Below are positions 39,509 through 48,205 of a stretch of 64,000 bases of DNA, piece by piece. Position numbers and translations under genes: made by a program. The notes under the pieces are model-generated. The model ran no database searches. It saw nothing but the letters and a program-made list of their open reading frames with translations, and had not been told where the DNA came from. Within the stretch, counting starts at the first letter, position 1. Each line of letters opens with the position of its first letter. Source of the stretch: Algoriphagus sp. NG3 (GTDB lineage: Bacteria > Bacteroidota > Bacteroidia > Cytophagales > Cyclobacteriaceae); NCBI RefSeq assembly GCF_034119865.1, contig NZ_CP139421.1, positions 4,132,501-4,196,500 on the forward strand, given 5' to 3'.

Positions 39509-40609
39509 ATGTTTAGTACAAATAAACTAGTGCCTCCTATGGTGTCCCTGCTATTTACCTTGATGTTTGCCTGCGGAAATACCTCGGTTCAAAAACAGGA
39601 ATCCTCCACTGACACCAACAAACTTGAAGAATATAAAGGAAAGAAAGAACTAGCCACTTTTGCAGGTGGTTGTTTCTGGTGTGTAGAAGCGCCCTTTGAA
39701 GATATAGATGGAGTAATTACCGTCATCTCAGGATATGCCGGAGGCAAAGAGAAAAACCCCACCTATGGAGAAGTGTCTAGCGGGAAAACTTCGCATAGAG
39801 AAGCTGTTCAGATCACCTACGATCCGGAGGTCATCAGCTTCTCCGAACTAGTGGACATCTTCTGGCAAACCTTTGACCCTACTGACGAAGGAGGTTCATT
39901 TTATGACAGGGGCACCCAATATGAATCAGCTATTTGGTATCATGATAATGGACAAAAAAAAGTAGCAGAGGAATCCAAAAAGCTATTGGATAAATCAGGG
40001 AAGTTTGAAAAGCCTATAGCAACCCCTATCATCAAATTCACTAATTTCTATCCTGCTGAAGATTATCACCAGGACTATTATAAGAAAAACCCACAGGACT
40101 ATTATGCCTATAGAAATGGTTCTGGAAGGGACAAGTTCATAAAATCCCATTGGCCTGAGCTTTCAGATAAAAAGTACACAGCTCCATCTAAGGCAGAGCT
40201 GAAGAAAAATCTTACAAAATTACAATACGAGGTAACCCAGGAAGATGCAACTGAGATGTCCTTCCAAAATGAATATAATGGCAACCACAAAGAAGGGATT
40301 TATGTGGATATAGTCTCAGGCGCACCACTTTTCAGTTCCAAAGAAAAATATGAGTCTGGATCGGGCTGGCCTAGCTTTACCAAACCTATTGATGCCAGGA
40401 CACTGGAAAAGCCCACTGATGACGATCTGGGAATGTTAAGAGTGGAAGTTCGAAGTAAGTTTGGCAAAAGTCATTTAGGACATGTATTCTATGACGGCCC
40501 AGAACCTACGAACCTTCGCTATTGCATGAATTCAGCTGCCATGAAGTTTATCCCTAAGGAAGACATGGAAGCAAAAGGATATGGAGATTATCTATGGCTT
40601 ATAAAGTAA
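39509..40609 (+). CDS. msrAB: Peptide methionine sulfoxide reductase MsrA-MsrB fusion lipoprotein
   Basis: A 366-residue fusion repairing both S- and R-methionine sulfoxide. A lipoprotein-type signal ([12 protein letters not shown]) places it in the envelope. The MsrA domain has the catalytic [11 protein letters not shown] (about residues 51-61), SGYAGGK and [11 protein letters not shown]. The MsrB domain follows with [19 protein letters not shown] and the catalytic cysteine in LRYCMNSAA. MsrB metal-binding CXXC pairs are not seen. A strong terminator follows. Confidence 0.93.
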   Translation: MFSTNKLVPPMVSLLFTLMFACGNTSVQKQESSTDTNKLEEYKGKKELATFAGGCFWCVEAPFEDIDGVITVISGYAGGKEKNPTYGEVSSGKTSHREAVQITYDPEVISFSELVDIFWQTFDPTDEGGSFYDRGTQYESAIWYHDNGQKKVAEESKKLLDKSGKFEKPIATPIIKFTNFYPAEDYHQDYYKKNPQDYYAYRNGSGRDKFIKSHWPELSDKKYTAPSKAELKKNLTKLQYEVTQEDATEMSFQNEYNGNHKEGIYVDIVSGAPLFSSKEKYESGSGWPSFTKPIDARTLEKPTDDDLGMLRVEVRSKFGKSHLGHVFYDGPEPTNLRYCMNSAAMKFIPKEDMEAKGYGDYLWLIK

Positions 40610-40618
40610 TTGAAATAC

Positions 40619-40648
40619 AATGCTGCTTTTGGGCAGCATTTTTTTTTA
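40619..40648 (+). terminator. Terminator after msrAB
   Basis: AATGCTGC, loop TTTTGG, GCAGCATT and nine T. Confidence 0.9.
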
Positions 40649-40728
40649 TACGTTATCAAAAGATTTTTATCAACTTTTTAAAATAAAAATCAAGTCGGTT
40701 TCTATATTTACCTAAACTCATTCTCTTT

Positions 40729-41136
40729 ATGAAAAAATTTGCGTGGATTGCCGGTATTATTTTAGTCGGAGTTTTAGCTGGAATATTTTGGTACAAATTC
40801 TATTTTGTATTTGGAGATGGTGTGAAAGCAGGCAGCTTGAATTACTTTGTGAAAAAAGGAGTGTTATTCAAAACCTACGAAGGGAGGGTGGTTCAGGAAG
40901 GCTTTCAGAGTCCAACAGCCGGTGGATTGCAAAGCAATGAATTCCGGTTCAGTGTGGTTGATGAAAGTATTGCGCAACAATTGGAAAGAGCCTCAGGTAA
41001 GTTCGTGGAACTTCGCTATAAGGAATATAATGGCATACTTCCTTGGCGAGGAGCTAGTAATTTTGTGGTCACTGAAGTTTTGACTGTAAATGAATCGGGC
41101 AAAACTGACGGATCAGCTTTGCCCTTTGACCAATAA
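40729..41136 (+). CDS. Small membrane-anchored protein, function unknown
   Basis: A 135-residue protein with one N-terminal membrane segment (FAWIAGIILVGVLAGIFWYKF) and a soluble domain (GDGVKAGSLNYFVKKGVLFK, then EFRFSVVDESIA). Similar Bacteroidota proteins are often labelled 6-phosphogluconate dehydrogenase, which this sequence does not support: there is no nucleotide-binding motif. It converges on the Dabb gene with no spare bases. Confidence 0.65.
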   Translation: MKKFAWIAGIILVGVLAGIFWYKFYFVFGDGVKAGSLNYFVKKGVLFKTYEGRVVQEGFQSPTAGGLQSNEFRFSVVDESIAQQLERASGKFVELRYKEYNGILPWRGASNFVVTEVLTVNESGKTDGSALPFDQ

Positions 41137-41568
41137 TTAAGGACGGGTCCAAAAGTCCACGACAGTCACTTTGTCTAAATGAGGCCCAAGGATCTTTCCA
41201 AACGCATCATGCGCTGGATGAGGCAAGTATGCATCTCGAGCTGCTTCAGAATGAAATGTCAGGATGAATGCATGCGTTAGTCCCTGGTTTAAACCTTCAG
41301 GACTGGAATTTGTCCCCCATTCAAACTCCTCTATTCCGTCAATTTCGTTTTGGAGATTTCGGAAAGCATCTATTACGGACTGGATATCATCTGGAGATGA
41401 AGTTTCTTTAAAACTAAAAAAGACAGTGTGTCTTAGGACTGAATCAGGTTTTGCTGCCATAGTTTCTTCGGTGATTTCTTCTTTAATTTCTGTTTCAATT
41501 TGTTTGATCTCTTTTTCGGCACAAGATATGGCCAAAAGAACAGGAAGGAAGTAAATGAGTTTTTTCAT
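41137..41568 (-). CDS. Dabb-domain (stress-responsive A/B barrel) lipoprotein
   Basis: A 143-residue protein with a lipoprotein signal (LIYFLPVLLAISCAEKE), a short charged linker, and a Dabb domain from about residue 44 (VLRHTVFFSFKE, GLTHAFILTFHSEAARDAYL, HPAHDAFGKIL). The fold is a dimeric ferredoxin-like barrel; a function is not clear. The ATG is the one that closes repeat copy 3. Confidence 0.83.
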   Translation of the reverse strand: MKKLIYFLPVLLAISCAEKEIKQIETEIKEEITEETMAAKPDSVLRHTVFFSFKETSSPDDIQSVIDAFRNLQNEIDGIEEFEWGTNSSPEGLNQGLTHAFILTFHSEAARDAYLPHPAHDAFGKILGPHLDKVTVVDFWTRP

Positions 41569-41660
41569 CTGTTTGTAATTTGTTTTTCAGTGGTCATATG
41601 GAATCTCGCTTCACAGATAATCACTCCGCCGTGTGACTCTTGAGTCATGCTCGATTTCAT
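41565..41660 (-). repeat. ATGA-bounded intergenic repeat, copy 3, with intact 31-codon frame
   Basis: On the minus strand the unit runs from ATGAAATCGAGCATG to AAACAGATGA. The frame (96 bases with stop) reads MKSSM-x4-HGG-V-II-x2-ARFHMT-x-E-x-QI-x-NR. Its TGA overlaps the ATG of the Dabb lipoprotein gene (ATGA), an arrangement that would allow translational coupling. The variable part near the 5' end has the hairpin TGACTC-AA-GAGTCA. It has 21 of 31 residues identical to copy 5. Confidence 0.6.
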
Positions 41661-41821
41661 AGTTGTTGGATTTTTTGCCAATCTAGGCAGATTCGAGAAA
41701 ATATTCTAAATCTTCAGGTAATAGCTACTCATATCGCATAATAATTTGAGGAAACTAGGCTTTTTAGAAAATCCAGAGTACATTCAACGAAAAAACAGTA
41801 GATCTACGAAATTTTACAAAA

Positions 41822-43009
41822 ATGAGAAAACACTTTTATTCCAGCCTTCCGGTTTTATTTACCATCCTACTTGTTACGTTGAGCTGCGGCACAAAAAAGG
41901 ATAGTGAAAGTAGCAACTTGGAACACTCTGAAGGAGCGTATGATTTAGTAAAAGTAGATTCTTTCCAGATCAATAATTTCACCAGAGTTAATATCCTGGA
42001 TTATAGTCCTGATGAAAAAATCTACTTAGGATATTCTCTTACCGAAGATGACATTCTCGAGATTTCTGAAGAAGGGGAAATCCTACGACGTGAACACAAA
42101 AAAGGCGAAGGTCCTGGCTTGTATGGAAAAAGAAATCCTACCGGCCTTTGTTTCGGCCCAAATGGAGAAAGGTTTGTGGAATTGCCTTTCCAGCTAATCA
42201 GCTATGACAAAGATTACCAGATCAACCATCAACACAGATTATTGTCACCGCTCCCTATAAGAACCTCCTCTCCTTTAGGAAGGCCTCCTTATTTCCAATA
42301 TAACGATACTACTAAGCTCCTGATCGGACCAAGCAATTATTTATCGGCTAATTATCTGATTCATACTAAAGATGGGAAAGACACGCTTCAGAATTTTTAT
42401 GAATTGAACCTATTAAGCGGCGCAGTTAAAAGCGTAGTCCCTTATGACCCCTCATCGATTTACAATTCTACAGAAAAGATCTATTCAGGTTTGATGGGTA
42501 AATCCTTTTTCATCAATCAGCAAAACAACGAACTGGTACTGGTGCATAACTTGGATAAGGAAATATTGATTTATGGCTTACCCGACTATTCCTTAAAGAA
42601 CTCTATCCCTATTTCACATTCAGAATTCAAGACCTATTCACCTATACCAATAGGTTCTAATCCTTCTGATAACAATCAAAACGAAATAGGCAGACTATCC
42701 GCACACAATCAGAAGCTTTTTGACTTGGGCGATGAGCTTTATTTGTTACAGTATTTTACAGGGATTTCACAGGCAGAATATGAAAGCAGGCACACGGAGG
42801 AAAAGCCCTATGTGGGCAAATTTGATCCACAGGAGCAAAGGATATTACTTTTCAAAAACGGGAAACAACTTTCACCGGAGCTCAATGCCCTAGATGGGAG
42901 TCTGATTCTTTCCCTTCCCGACAACAAAATCCTAGTTCAAGAGCGGGAAAATACTGAAATTGAGGAGGAGTTCACTCGTTTTTATATCTATCAGCTTCAA
43001 ACCAAGTAA
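41822..43009 (+). CDS. DUF4221-like lipoprotein
   Basis: A 395-residue protein with a lipoprotein signal (VLFTILLVTLSCGTKKD). The body has beta-propeller-like strands with short repeats (ILDYSPDEKIYLGYS, NELVLVHNLDKEILIYG, GSLILSLPDNKILVQERE). It resembles the 5596-6732 protein in layout, and I place both in or near DUF4221; this is not certain. The hydroxyacid dehydrogenase gene follows after 2 bases, so they are probably co-transcribed. Confidence 0.55.
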   Translation: MRKHFYSSLPVLFTILLVTLSCGTKKDSESSNLEHSEGAYDLVKVDSFQINNFTRVNILDYSPDEKIYLGYSLTEDDILEISEEGEILRREHKKGEGPGLYGKRNPTGLCFGPNGERFVELPFQLISYDKDYQINHQHRLLSPLPIRTSSPLGRPPYFQYNDTTKLLIGPSNYLSANYLIHTKDGKDTLQNFYELNLLSGAVKSVVPYDPSSIYNSTEKIYSGLMGKSFFINQQNNELVLVHNLDKEILIYGLPDYSLKNSIPISHSEFKTYSPIPIGSNPSDNNQNEIGRLSAHNQKLFDLGDELYLLQYFTGISQAEYESRHTEEKPYVGKFDPQEQRILLFKNGKQLSPELNALDGSLILSLPDNKILVQERENTEIEEEFTRFYIYQLQTK

Positions 43010-43011
43010 GT

Positions 43012-44010
43012 ATGAAAGTTGCGTTTTTCAGCACCAAGTCTTATGACAGGCAAAGTTTCGACAAGTTACTCCCCCGGCACAAACATGAGTTCACTTACTT
43101 CGACCCCAAACTTGACAGTATTACCGCAGCACTTGCAGAAGGACATGATGCCATTTGTACGTTTGTAAACGACCATTTGGACAAAGCTGCCCTCACCAGA
43201 CTCTCTGAAATAGGGGTGTCAAATATTGTCCTGAGATGTGCAGGATACAACCAGGTCGATTTAGAAAAGGCATCGGAATTGGGCTTCAAAATCTGCAGAG
43301 TGCCTGCTTATAGTCCTGAGGCAGTTGCAGAGCATGCACTGGCCCTGATCATGACTCTTGCCCGCAAAACCCACAAAGCTTATAATAGGGTAAGAGAAAA
43401 CAACTACTCTCTTGAAGGCCTGACGGGATTTAATATCAATGGCAAAACCACGGGAGTAATAGGCACTGGGGCAATAGGCAAGGCATTTTGCAAGATCATG
43501 CTCGGCATAGGATGTAAAGTGCTGGCTTACGACATCAAAGAGAATGAGGAGCTTAAAAAACTGGGGGTCATCTATATGCCTCTCGATGAATTGTTGCCGC
43601 AGAGTGACATTATATCGCTTCACTGCCCGCTGAATTCAGACACCCATCATCTAATCGATCAACAGAGACTATCGCAAATGAAAGAAGGAGTGGTACTGAT
43701 CAATACAAGTAGAGGCGCTTTGATAGAATCCAAGGCAGTGATCCAAGCCCTGAAGACCAAAAAAGTTGGTAATCTGGGCATTGATGTGTACGAGCAGGAA
43801 GAAGATCTGTTTTTCCAAAACCGATCAGAAGAGATTCTGCAGGATGAAGACATCGCCCGGCTGATGACATTTCCAAATGTCCTGATTACAGGCCACCAAG
43901 CTTTCCTCACTGATGAAGCACTGTACCAAATATCAGCGACCACCTTAAAGAATCTGGATGAACTGGCAGAAGGCAAGAGTCTTACAAATGAAGTAAAATG
44001 GAATAATTAA
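43012..44010 (+). CDS. D-2-hydroxyacid dehydrogenase (D-lactate dehydrogenase type)
   Basis: A 332-residue NAD-dependent enzyme, best fit D-lactate dehydrogenase. The Rossmann motif is TTGVIGTGAIGKAF (about residues 146-159), then the catalytic Arg in LINTSRGALI, Glu in GIDVYEQEED and His in VLITGHQAFLT. It interconverts pyruvate and D-lactate in the cytoplasm if the assignment is right. It follows a lipoprotein gene, which gives no hint of its role. Confidence 0.9.
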   Translation: MKVAFFSTKSYDRQSFDKLLPRHKHEFTYFDPKLDSITAALAEGHDAICTFVNDHLDKAALTRLSEIGVSNIVLRCAGYNQVDLEKASELGFKICRVPAYSPEAVAEHALALIMTLARKTHKAYNRVRENNYSLEGLTGFNINGKTTGVIGTGAIGKAFCKIMLGIGCKVLAYDIKENEELKKLGVIYMPLDELLPQSDIISLHCPLNSDTHHLIDQQRLSQMKEGVVLINTSRGALIESKAVIQALKTKKVGNLGIDVYEQEEDLFFQNRSEEILQDEDIARLMTFPNVLITGHQAFLTDEALYQISATTLKNLDELAEGKSLTNEVKWNN

Positions 44011-44230
44011 GCCACATAATTCTATTAGATTAATTAGCTGCGGTATTCTTGACCGCATGTGGCACGGAAGTATACGTTTTCACCTTCAATGGTACTTCTA
44101 TCTTGTAAATTTTGACTGCTTTCACCCCTAATACATTGAACCAACCCCTAAAATCTGGAGATGGAGTCGGTATCGCTCTGTGTAAAATTGTATGAATCAG
44201 CTTTTTATTCCCCCAACATCGTCTATCATT

Positions 44231-44335
44231 TCATCTGTTTATAATTTGATTTTTAACGGTCAGATGGAATGCCCTAGATAATCATTCCCCTGTGTGAGAA
44301 GCCATTCTCATGGGCATTTCTCGCCGGGTGAAACA
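44231..44335 (-). repeat. ATGA-bounded intergenic repeat, copy 4 (decayed)
   Basis: The end AAAATCAAATTATAAACAGATGAAA on the minus strand is split here as AAAATCAAATTATAAACAG plus ATGAAA and matches copies 2 and 5. The core CACACAGGGGAATGATTATC is present, but an in-frame TAG follows it, and a few bases are missing before ATTCCATCTG. The final ATG opens only two codons (ATG AAA TGA). The left boundary ATGAAATCGAGC is not recognisable. A hairpin GAGAA/TTCTC enclosing GCC-ATG occupies the variable part. Confidence 0.6.
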
Positions 44336-44387
44336 CCTAGTTTGTACACGATGTGATTCTGCTCCTTCCACGCTGGCTCTACACGCT

Positions 44388-44588
44388 TTATGGTTGACTC
44401 ATTTTACTGGGCTGATCTATAAATGCCTTTACATTACTGATCGTGCCGTTGGCACTCTGAAAACACATCTGCTTCATTATTAACCCAGAATTGCATTCTG
44501 GGCATTTACAGGCCTTGCCTTTGGCAAGGTAAATCACTTTGCTAGATTTTGATTTCGGTTGATTTAAGTGTTTGTGCCAAAGGCACAA
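44388..44588 (-). pseudogene. Possible transposase-end remnant
   Basis: A 66-codon frame starting at a TTG and closed upstream by a nearby stop. Residues CKCPECNSGLIMKQM look like a single zinc-binding knuckle, as at the C-terminal end of some IS91-type transposases. It overlaps several palindromes, and nothing else of a transposase is present. This is a weak call. Confidence 0.22.
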
Positions 44589-44668
44589 CAGGTATCTGCC
44601 CTGAATGCAGCAAAGCGAAATTCAGGGTTGGGAAATCCGGATGAATCCGCCAAAAGTGCCAAAGGCAC
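44443..44668. repeat. Cluster of five short palindromes
   Basis: GTGCC-GTT-GGCAC (44443-44455), CCCAGAA-TTGCA-TTCTGGG (44484-44502), CCTTGCC-TTT-GGCAAGG (44513-44529), TTGTGCC-AAA-GGCACAA (44572-44588) and GTGCC-AAA-GGCAC (44656-44668). Four share the TGCC-N3-GGCA core. They may be REP-like units. Confidence 0.6.
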
Positions 44669-44835
44669 GTTCGGTAAATTTTGGATTGATTCTAGAGCTG
44701 GGGTCTCCTATATCCCTAGTGAAAACTATGAGAGCTAGGTGGCTATGTGACCAAACAAAAGTTATTTACATAGTTAAGCATTTAGCTCTCCAACTTCTAA
44801 GGCTGATCCAATACAATTACCGAAAATAAAGACAC

Positions 44836-44868
44836 AAAAATGCCTGCAAATCATAGATCTGCAGGCAT
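44836..44868 (-). terminator. Terminator after the cold-shock gene
   Basis: On the minus strand ATGCCTGCA (44868-44860) pairs with TGCAGGCAT (44848-44840), then T residues. Confidence 0.85.
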
Positions 44869-44908
44869 CAAACTTTGTATTTCTTAACTGGGCTAGGCCC
44901 TGATGGAA

Positions 44909-45103
44909 TTACTTAGCTACTTTCACGTTCACAGCGTTAACGCCTTTTTTACCTTGAACTACGTCATAAGTAACGTGATCGTTTTCACGGATTTCGTGTA
45001 CTAGACCTGAGTGGTGTACAAATACATCTTCACTGTTGTCTGCTGGTGTAATAAAACCAAAACCTTTGGTTGTGTTAAAGAATTTTACTGTTCCTTCATT
45101 CAT
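44909..45103 (-). CDS. Cold-shock domain protein
   Basis: A 64-residue CspA-type RNA chaperone. RNP1 is KGFGFITP (about 13-20) and RNP2 is DVFVHHSGL; the start GTVKFFN and end GVNAVNVKVAK match the family. It follows a small basic protein, a DEAD-box helicase and a desaturase on the same strand, a grouping that suggests response to cold. Its transcript ends at a good terminator. Confidence 0.95.
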   Translation of the reverse strand: MNEGTVKFFNTTKGFGFITPADNSEDVFVHHSGLVHEIRENDHVTYDVVQGKKGVNAVNVKVAK

Positions 45104-45108
45104 GATTA

Positions 45109-45396
45109 CTAACTTTTTAAATTGGTGTTTCTATTATTTTGTTGTTGTGCATTGTTCGGATATTCTCTTCTCGGAGCGTTCTCTTTCCTTTGCGGATTTT
45201 CTTTTTTCGGTGGTTCTGGTTCTGGCGGAGTGTCTGAGATGTTACCAAACTCATCCACGTACGCAATCATATCGTCCAGATCTCCGCTTTTTGGCTGATC
45301 CTTACGTGCAGCCATCTTTTCTTGTTTTTCTCTCTTTTTTCTCTTTTTAAGTTCTGCTTTTTGCTTTTTAATGAATGTGTTTTGGTTTTTTGACAT
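45109..45396 (-). CDS. Small highly charged protein linked to cold-shock gene
   Basis: A 95-residue protein: a lysine/arginine-rich coil (IKKQKAELKKRKKREKQEKM, residues 9-28), a short central motif (DLDDMIAYVDEFGNISDTPP), then a proline/asparagine-rich disordered tail. I take ATG 45396 (MSKNQNTF); the frame from 45417 overlaps the helicase stop. Proteins of this kind are seen beside cold-shock genes in Bacteroidota; RNA binding is an inference from charge. Confidence 0.7.
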   Translation of the reverse strand: MSKNQNTFIKKQKAELKKRKKREKQEKMAARKDQPKSGDLDDMIAYVDEFGNISDTPPEPEPPKKENPQRKENAPRREYPNNAQQQNNRNTNLKS

Positions 45397-45406
45397 TGCG
45401 ACGATT

Positions 45407-46609
45407 TTAATTGACAAATGTTATGGCCCTGCCGGTTTTTCCGGCCCGGCCTGTCCGGCCAATTCTGTGGATATAACTATCCATAGACATGGGAAGCTGG
45501 TAATTGATCACATGGGATACATCAGCTACGTCTATACCTCTGGCAGCTACATCAGTTGCCACCAGCACTCGAGTCATTCCGCTTTTGAACTCATCTATGG
45601 TTCTGTTACGGAAGTTTTGGGACTTATTTCCATGAATCAACCCAGATTTGATACCGGACTGATTTAATTGCTTGCTCAGTTTATCCGCAAGTCTCTTTGT
45701 TTCAGTGAAAATAATCACCTTTTCCAAATCGACCCCTTTAAACAAATCAGCAAGTATATCGAACTTATTCTGGCCTTCCGGCACCCGAATAATCTCCTGA
45801 TCTACATTCTCGCTGGTAGTTCCACCAGTGTTTACTTTCACTTCTACAGGATTAGTGAGTAATCCAGCTATAAGCGCTTTTTGGCTTGGTTCCAATGTGG
45901 CTGAGAAAAGCATGGTCTGGCTTCTCTTAGTCATTGAATTTACGAGTTTTTTTACATCATGTACAAAACCCATGTCCAACATACGGTCAAACTCATCCAA
46001 CACAAGCGTATTTACCTTGTTGAGATGAAGCAACTTACGGTTAGCCAAATCCAACAATCGCCCTGGCGTACCTACAATAACATGAAGCTTTCTGTTCAGA
46101 GCTTTAAAGTCAGAGTTGATATTGGTACCTCCAATAAATGTATTGGAGTACAAATTCATCCCTTTGCTGAGACTCTTGAATTCTTCCTCTATCTGCAAAG
46201 CCAGCTCTCGTGTCGGAGTTACGATCAACGCAGTAAAATTCTGGGGATCTTGCTTGGCGTGTTCTATGATGGGAATCAAAAATGCTCCGGTTTTACCTGA
46301 ACCTGTATTTGATATTCCCAGAATATCCCTCTTATCCATCAACGCAGGAATAGCCTGCTCCTGGATATTGGTCATACTTTGATAGCCTTTGGCTTCCAGG
46401 TTTTTCAACAACAAAGCATTTAACCTCACACTTGAAAAAGGTGTTTCAGATCGAAATCCTTGTTGTCCGCTAGGCTGAGCCTTTTTGACGAATAAGTTAG
46501 GGTCTAACTTAGACTCCTTTTTCTTATTCTGCCCGGGCCTTGCTGCAGGTCGGGAATTCCTCCTTTGATTAGCCGCAGGTCTTGTATTACTATTTCTTTG
46601 TGTATTCAT
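45407..46609 (-). CDS. DEAD-box family RNA helicase (DEFD variant)
   Basis: A 400-residue helicase. After a basic disordered N-terminus (about 50 residues) come the Q motif and NTGSGKTGAF (motif I), PTRELALQ (Ia), LVLDEFDRMLDMGF (motif II, DEFD in place of DEAD), FSATLE (III), ARGIDVADVSHVINYQLP (V) and YIHRIGRTGRAG (VI). It is probably RhlE-like, unwinding RNA at low temperature given its neighbours. Its start lies 6 bases past the desaturase stop. Confidence 0.93.
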   Translation of the reverse strand: MNTQRNSNTRPAANQRRNSRPAARPGQNKKKESKLDPNLFVKKAQPSGQQGFRSETPFSSVRLNALLLKNLEAKGYQSMTNIQEQAIPALMDKRDILGISNTGSGKTGAFLIPIIEHAKQDPQNFTALIVTPTRELALQIEEEFKSLSKGMNLYSNTFIGGTNINSDFKALNRKLHVIVGTPGRLLDLANRKLLHLNKVNTLVLDEFDRMLDMGFVHDVKKLVNSMTKRSQTMLFSATLEPSQKALIAGLLTNPVEVKVNTGGTTSENVDQEIIRVPEGQNKFDILADLFKGVDLEKVIIFTETKRLADKLSKQLNQSGIKSGLIHGNKSQNFRNRTIDEFKSGMTRVLVATDVAARGIDVADVSHVINYQLPMSMDSYIHRIGRTGRAGKTGRAITFVN

Positions 46610-46615
46610 TGTTAA

Positions 46616-47722
46616 TTAGGCTTTAATTGGCTCCATTTTGGGTTCATTACCCAACACATAGAGCATTTTGAAATGGTCCAACACAGCCATTAAAAAATGT
46701 GGTTTAGAATAATAAGGCACATTGAATTCCTCCGCTGTGGCCCGTACGATCGGTGCTATATCCTTATAATGCACATGGCAAATATCAGGAAACAAATGGT
46801 GCTCTACCTGGAAATTCAACCCTCCGACGAACCAAAACAACAGTTTTGATTTGGGAGCAAAGTTGCAGGTAGTAGCCAACTGGTGAAGTATTCTCTCTCC
46901 CTCTACCACACCGTTGGTGTCAGCTTTTGGAAAATCAACCACTTCTACAATATGCGCTATCTGGAATACCATAGTAATGATAAATCCAGTAATAAAATGC
47001 ATCATCACAAAAGCCAGGATTATCATCCCTACCGAGAAAGGTGAGAAAATAATCGGCAAACCAATTACAACTGAGAAATAAGCCAGCTTGAGGAATACCA
47101 ATTTTACAATTCCTTTTCTATATGCCTTATCTCCGCCTTTCACTAGGCCTTTATTGTAATACCTAGTAAATCTGATGAAATCCTTGGCAGTCACCCAAGA
47201 TATTGTGGATAGAGAATAAAAGAACCATGCATATAAGTGTTGGAACTTATGCAGTCCATTTTTCTCTGCGTTTGGAGAGAACCTCAAGAAGAAAGGAGCA
47301 TTGATATCGTCGTCATGCTCATCTATGTTGGTATAGCTATGGTGAAGCACATTGTGTTGCAGGTGCCAAACCATGGAGCTAGCCCCTACCATATCGAGGG
47401 TATAACCAATCCAGGTATTTACTTTTTTACTTTTGGAATAAGAACCATGAATTGCATCATGCATTACGCCCATCCCTACACCAGCCATTCCAAAGGCTGA
47501 AAGCATATAACAAGCGAATAAATGAAATGTGGTCGTAGCCACTCCCGTAATCACCAAGAAAACCGGAACGACATACAGGGACACCAAGATGATTGATTTA
47601 ATGATCATCTCTTTATTTCCGTATTTCGATTTGTTTGTGGACGTAAAATGTCCGTAAACTCGCTTTCTTAATGTTTGGGAGAATTCAGATAATTCTGATT
47701 CTGAGAACCTTACTGTCTTAAT
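46616..47722 (-). CDS. Fatty acid (acyl-CoA/acyl-lipid) desaturase with ATT start
   Basis: A membrane di-iron desaturase. The three histidine boxes are HDAIHGS, HNVLHHSYTN and QVEHHLFP. The usual start (ATG 47608) gives 330 residues and cuts off the conserved N-terminus. The frame is open for 38 more codons to 47722 and gives the family-like KTVRFSESELSEFSQTLRKR at the right place, but no ATG, GTG or TTG exists between 47722 and 47608. The likely initiator is ATT (47722-47720), five codons after an in-frame TAA. It would adjust membrane fluidity, matching the cold-linked genes downstream. Confidence 0.85.
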   Translation of the reverse strand: MKTVRFSESELSEFSQTLRKRVYGHFTSTNKSKYGNKEMIIKSIILVSLYVVPVFLVITGVATTTFHLFACYMLSAFGMAGVGMGVMHDAIHGSYSKSKKVNTWIGYTLDMVGASSMVWHLQHNVLHHSYTNIDEHDDDINAPFFLRFSPNAEKNGLHKFQHLYAWFFYSLSTISWVTAKDFIRFTRYYNKGLVKGGDKAYRKGIVKLVFLKLAYFSVVIGLPIIFSPFSVGMIILAFVMMHFITGFIITMVFQIAHIVEVVDFPKADTNGVVEGERILHQLATTCNFAPKSKLLFWFVGGLNFQVEHHLFPDICHVHYKDIAPIVRATAEEFNVPYYSKPHFLMAVLDHFKMLYVLGNEPKMEPIKA

Positions 47723-48205
47723 GGTACTGTGGTTAAATTATAAATACTAATGTTTCCCGTGGGATTTTCTCTGCAGGTTTTAATTCTATGACCGGACTTG
47801 CCCGGATCTCATGAATTAAAAAAGTAGAAAGATGAAGAATTAAAACCTTTGCGAGGGGAAACTCTTGAATTTGCTACTTAAGCAGGTTGACAATCAACGC
47901 ATACTTTATTTCAAGTAAAAAGGATGTCACACAGACAGCGCCTTTATGCTTACAAAGGTGAGGAGAAGATTTCGAAAATCCTAATACCATTTAAAAACCA
48001 ACTATTTATAATCATGTTATTTCCAACCAAAACCTAGTATTGAAAAGTAAAATCACACACTAATACTGCCCTATACATCTTAAGGAGATGCTTATCATTA
48101 TAAAACGCGGATTACAAGCTGATCAACTTTTTATTTGCCCTAAGATAATAATTTCATAAAAAAAAGTAGAAAGGTGACTCTTTGGCTTCGCCATATAATC
48201 AACTA
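47723..48205. other. Spacer upstream of desaturase
   Basis: 483 bases, presumably with the leader and promoter of the desaturase on the minus strand. A short hairpin (CCGG-GCAAGT-CCGG) is near 47792-47805. No well-spaced promoter pair or gene is recognised. The acyl-ACP thioesterase gene ends at its far side. Confidence 0.45.

Larger units (their letters stand above)
44011..44908. other. 898-bp region of repeats and palindromes, no secure gene
   Basis: It holds repeat copy 4 (44231-44335), a cluster of five short palindromes (44443-44668) and the cold-shock gene terminator (44836-44868). A minus-strand 66-codon frame (44388-44588) ends in a zinc-finger-like CKCPECNSGLIM and could be a transposase remnant. 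A plus-strand 74-codon frame (44605-44829) shows no family features. The rest shows nothing I recognise. Confidence 0.5.

Noticed and set aside
44605..44829. 74-codon plus-strand frame
   Set aside because: It spans a palindrome and runs towards the terminator of the opposite gene; no recognisable domain.
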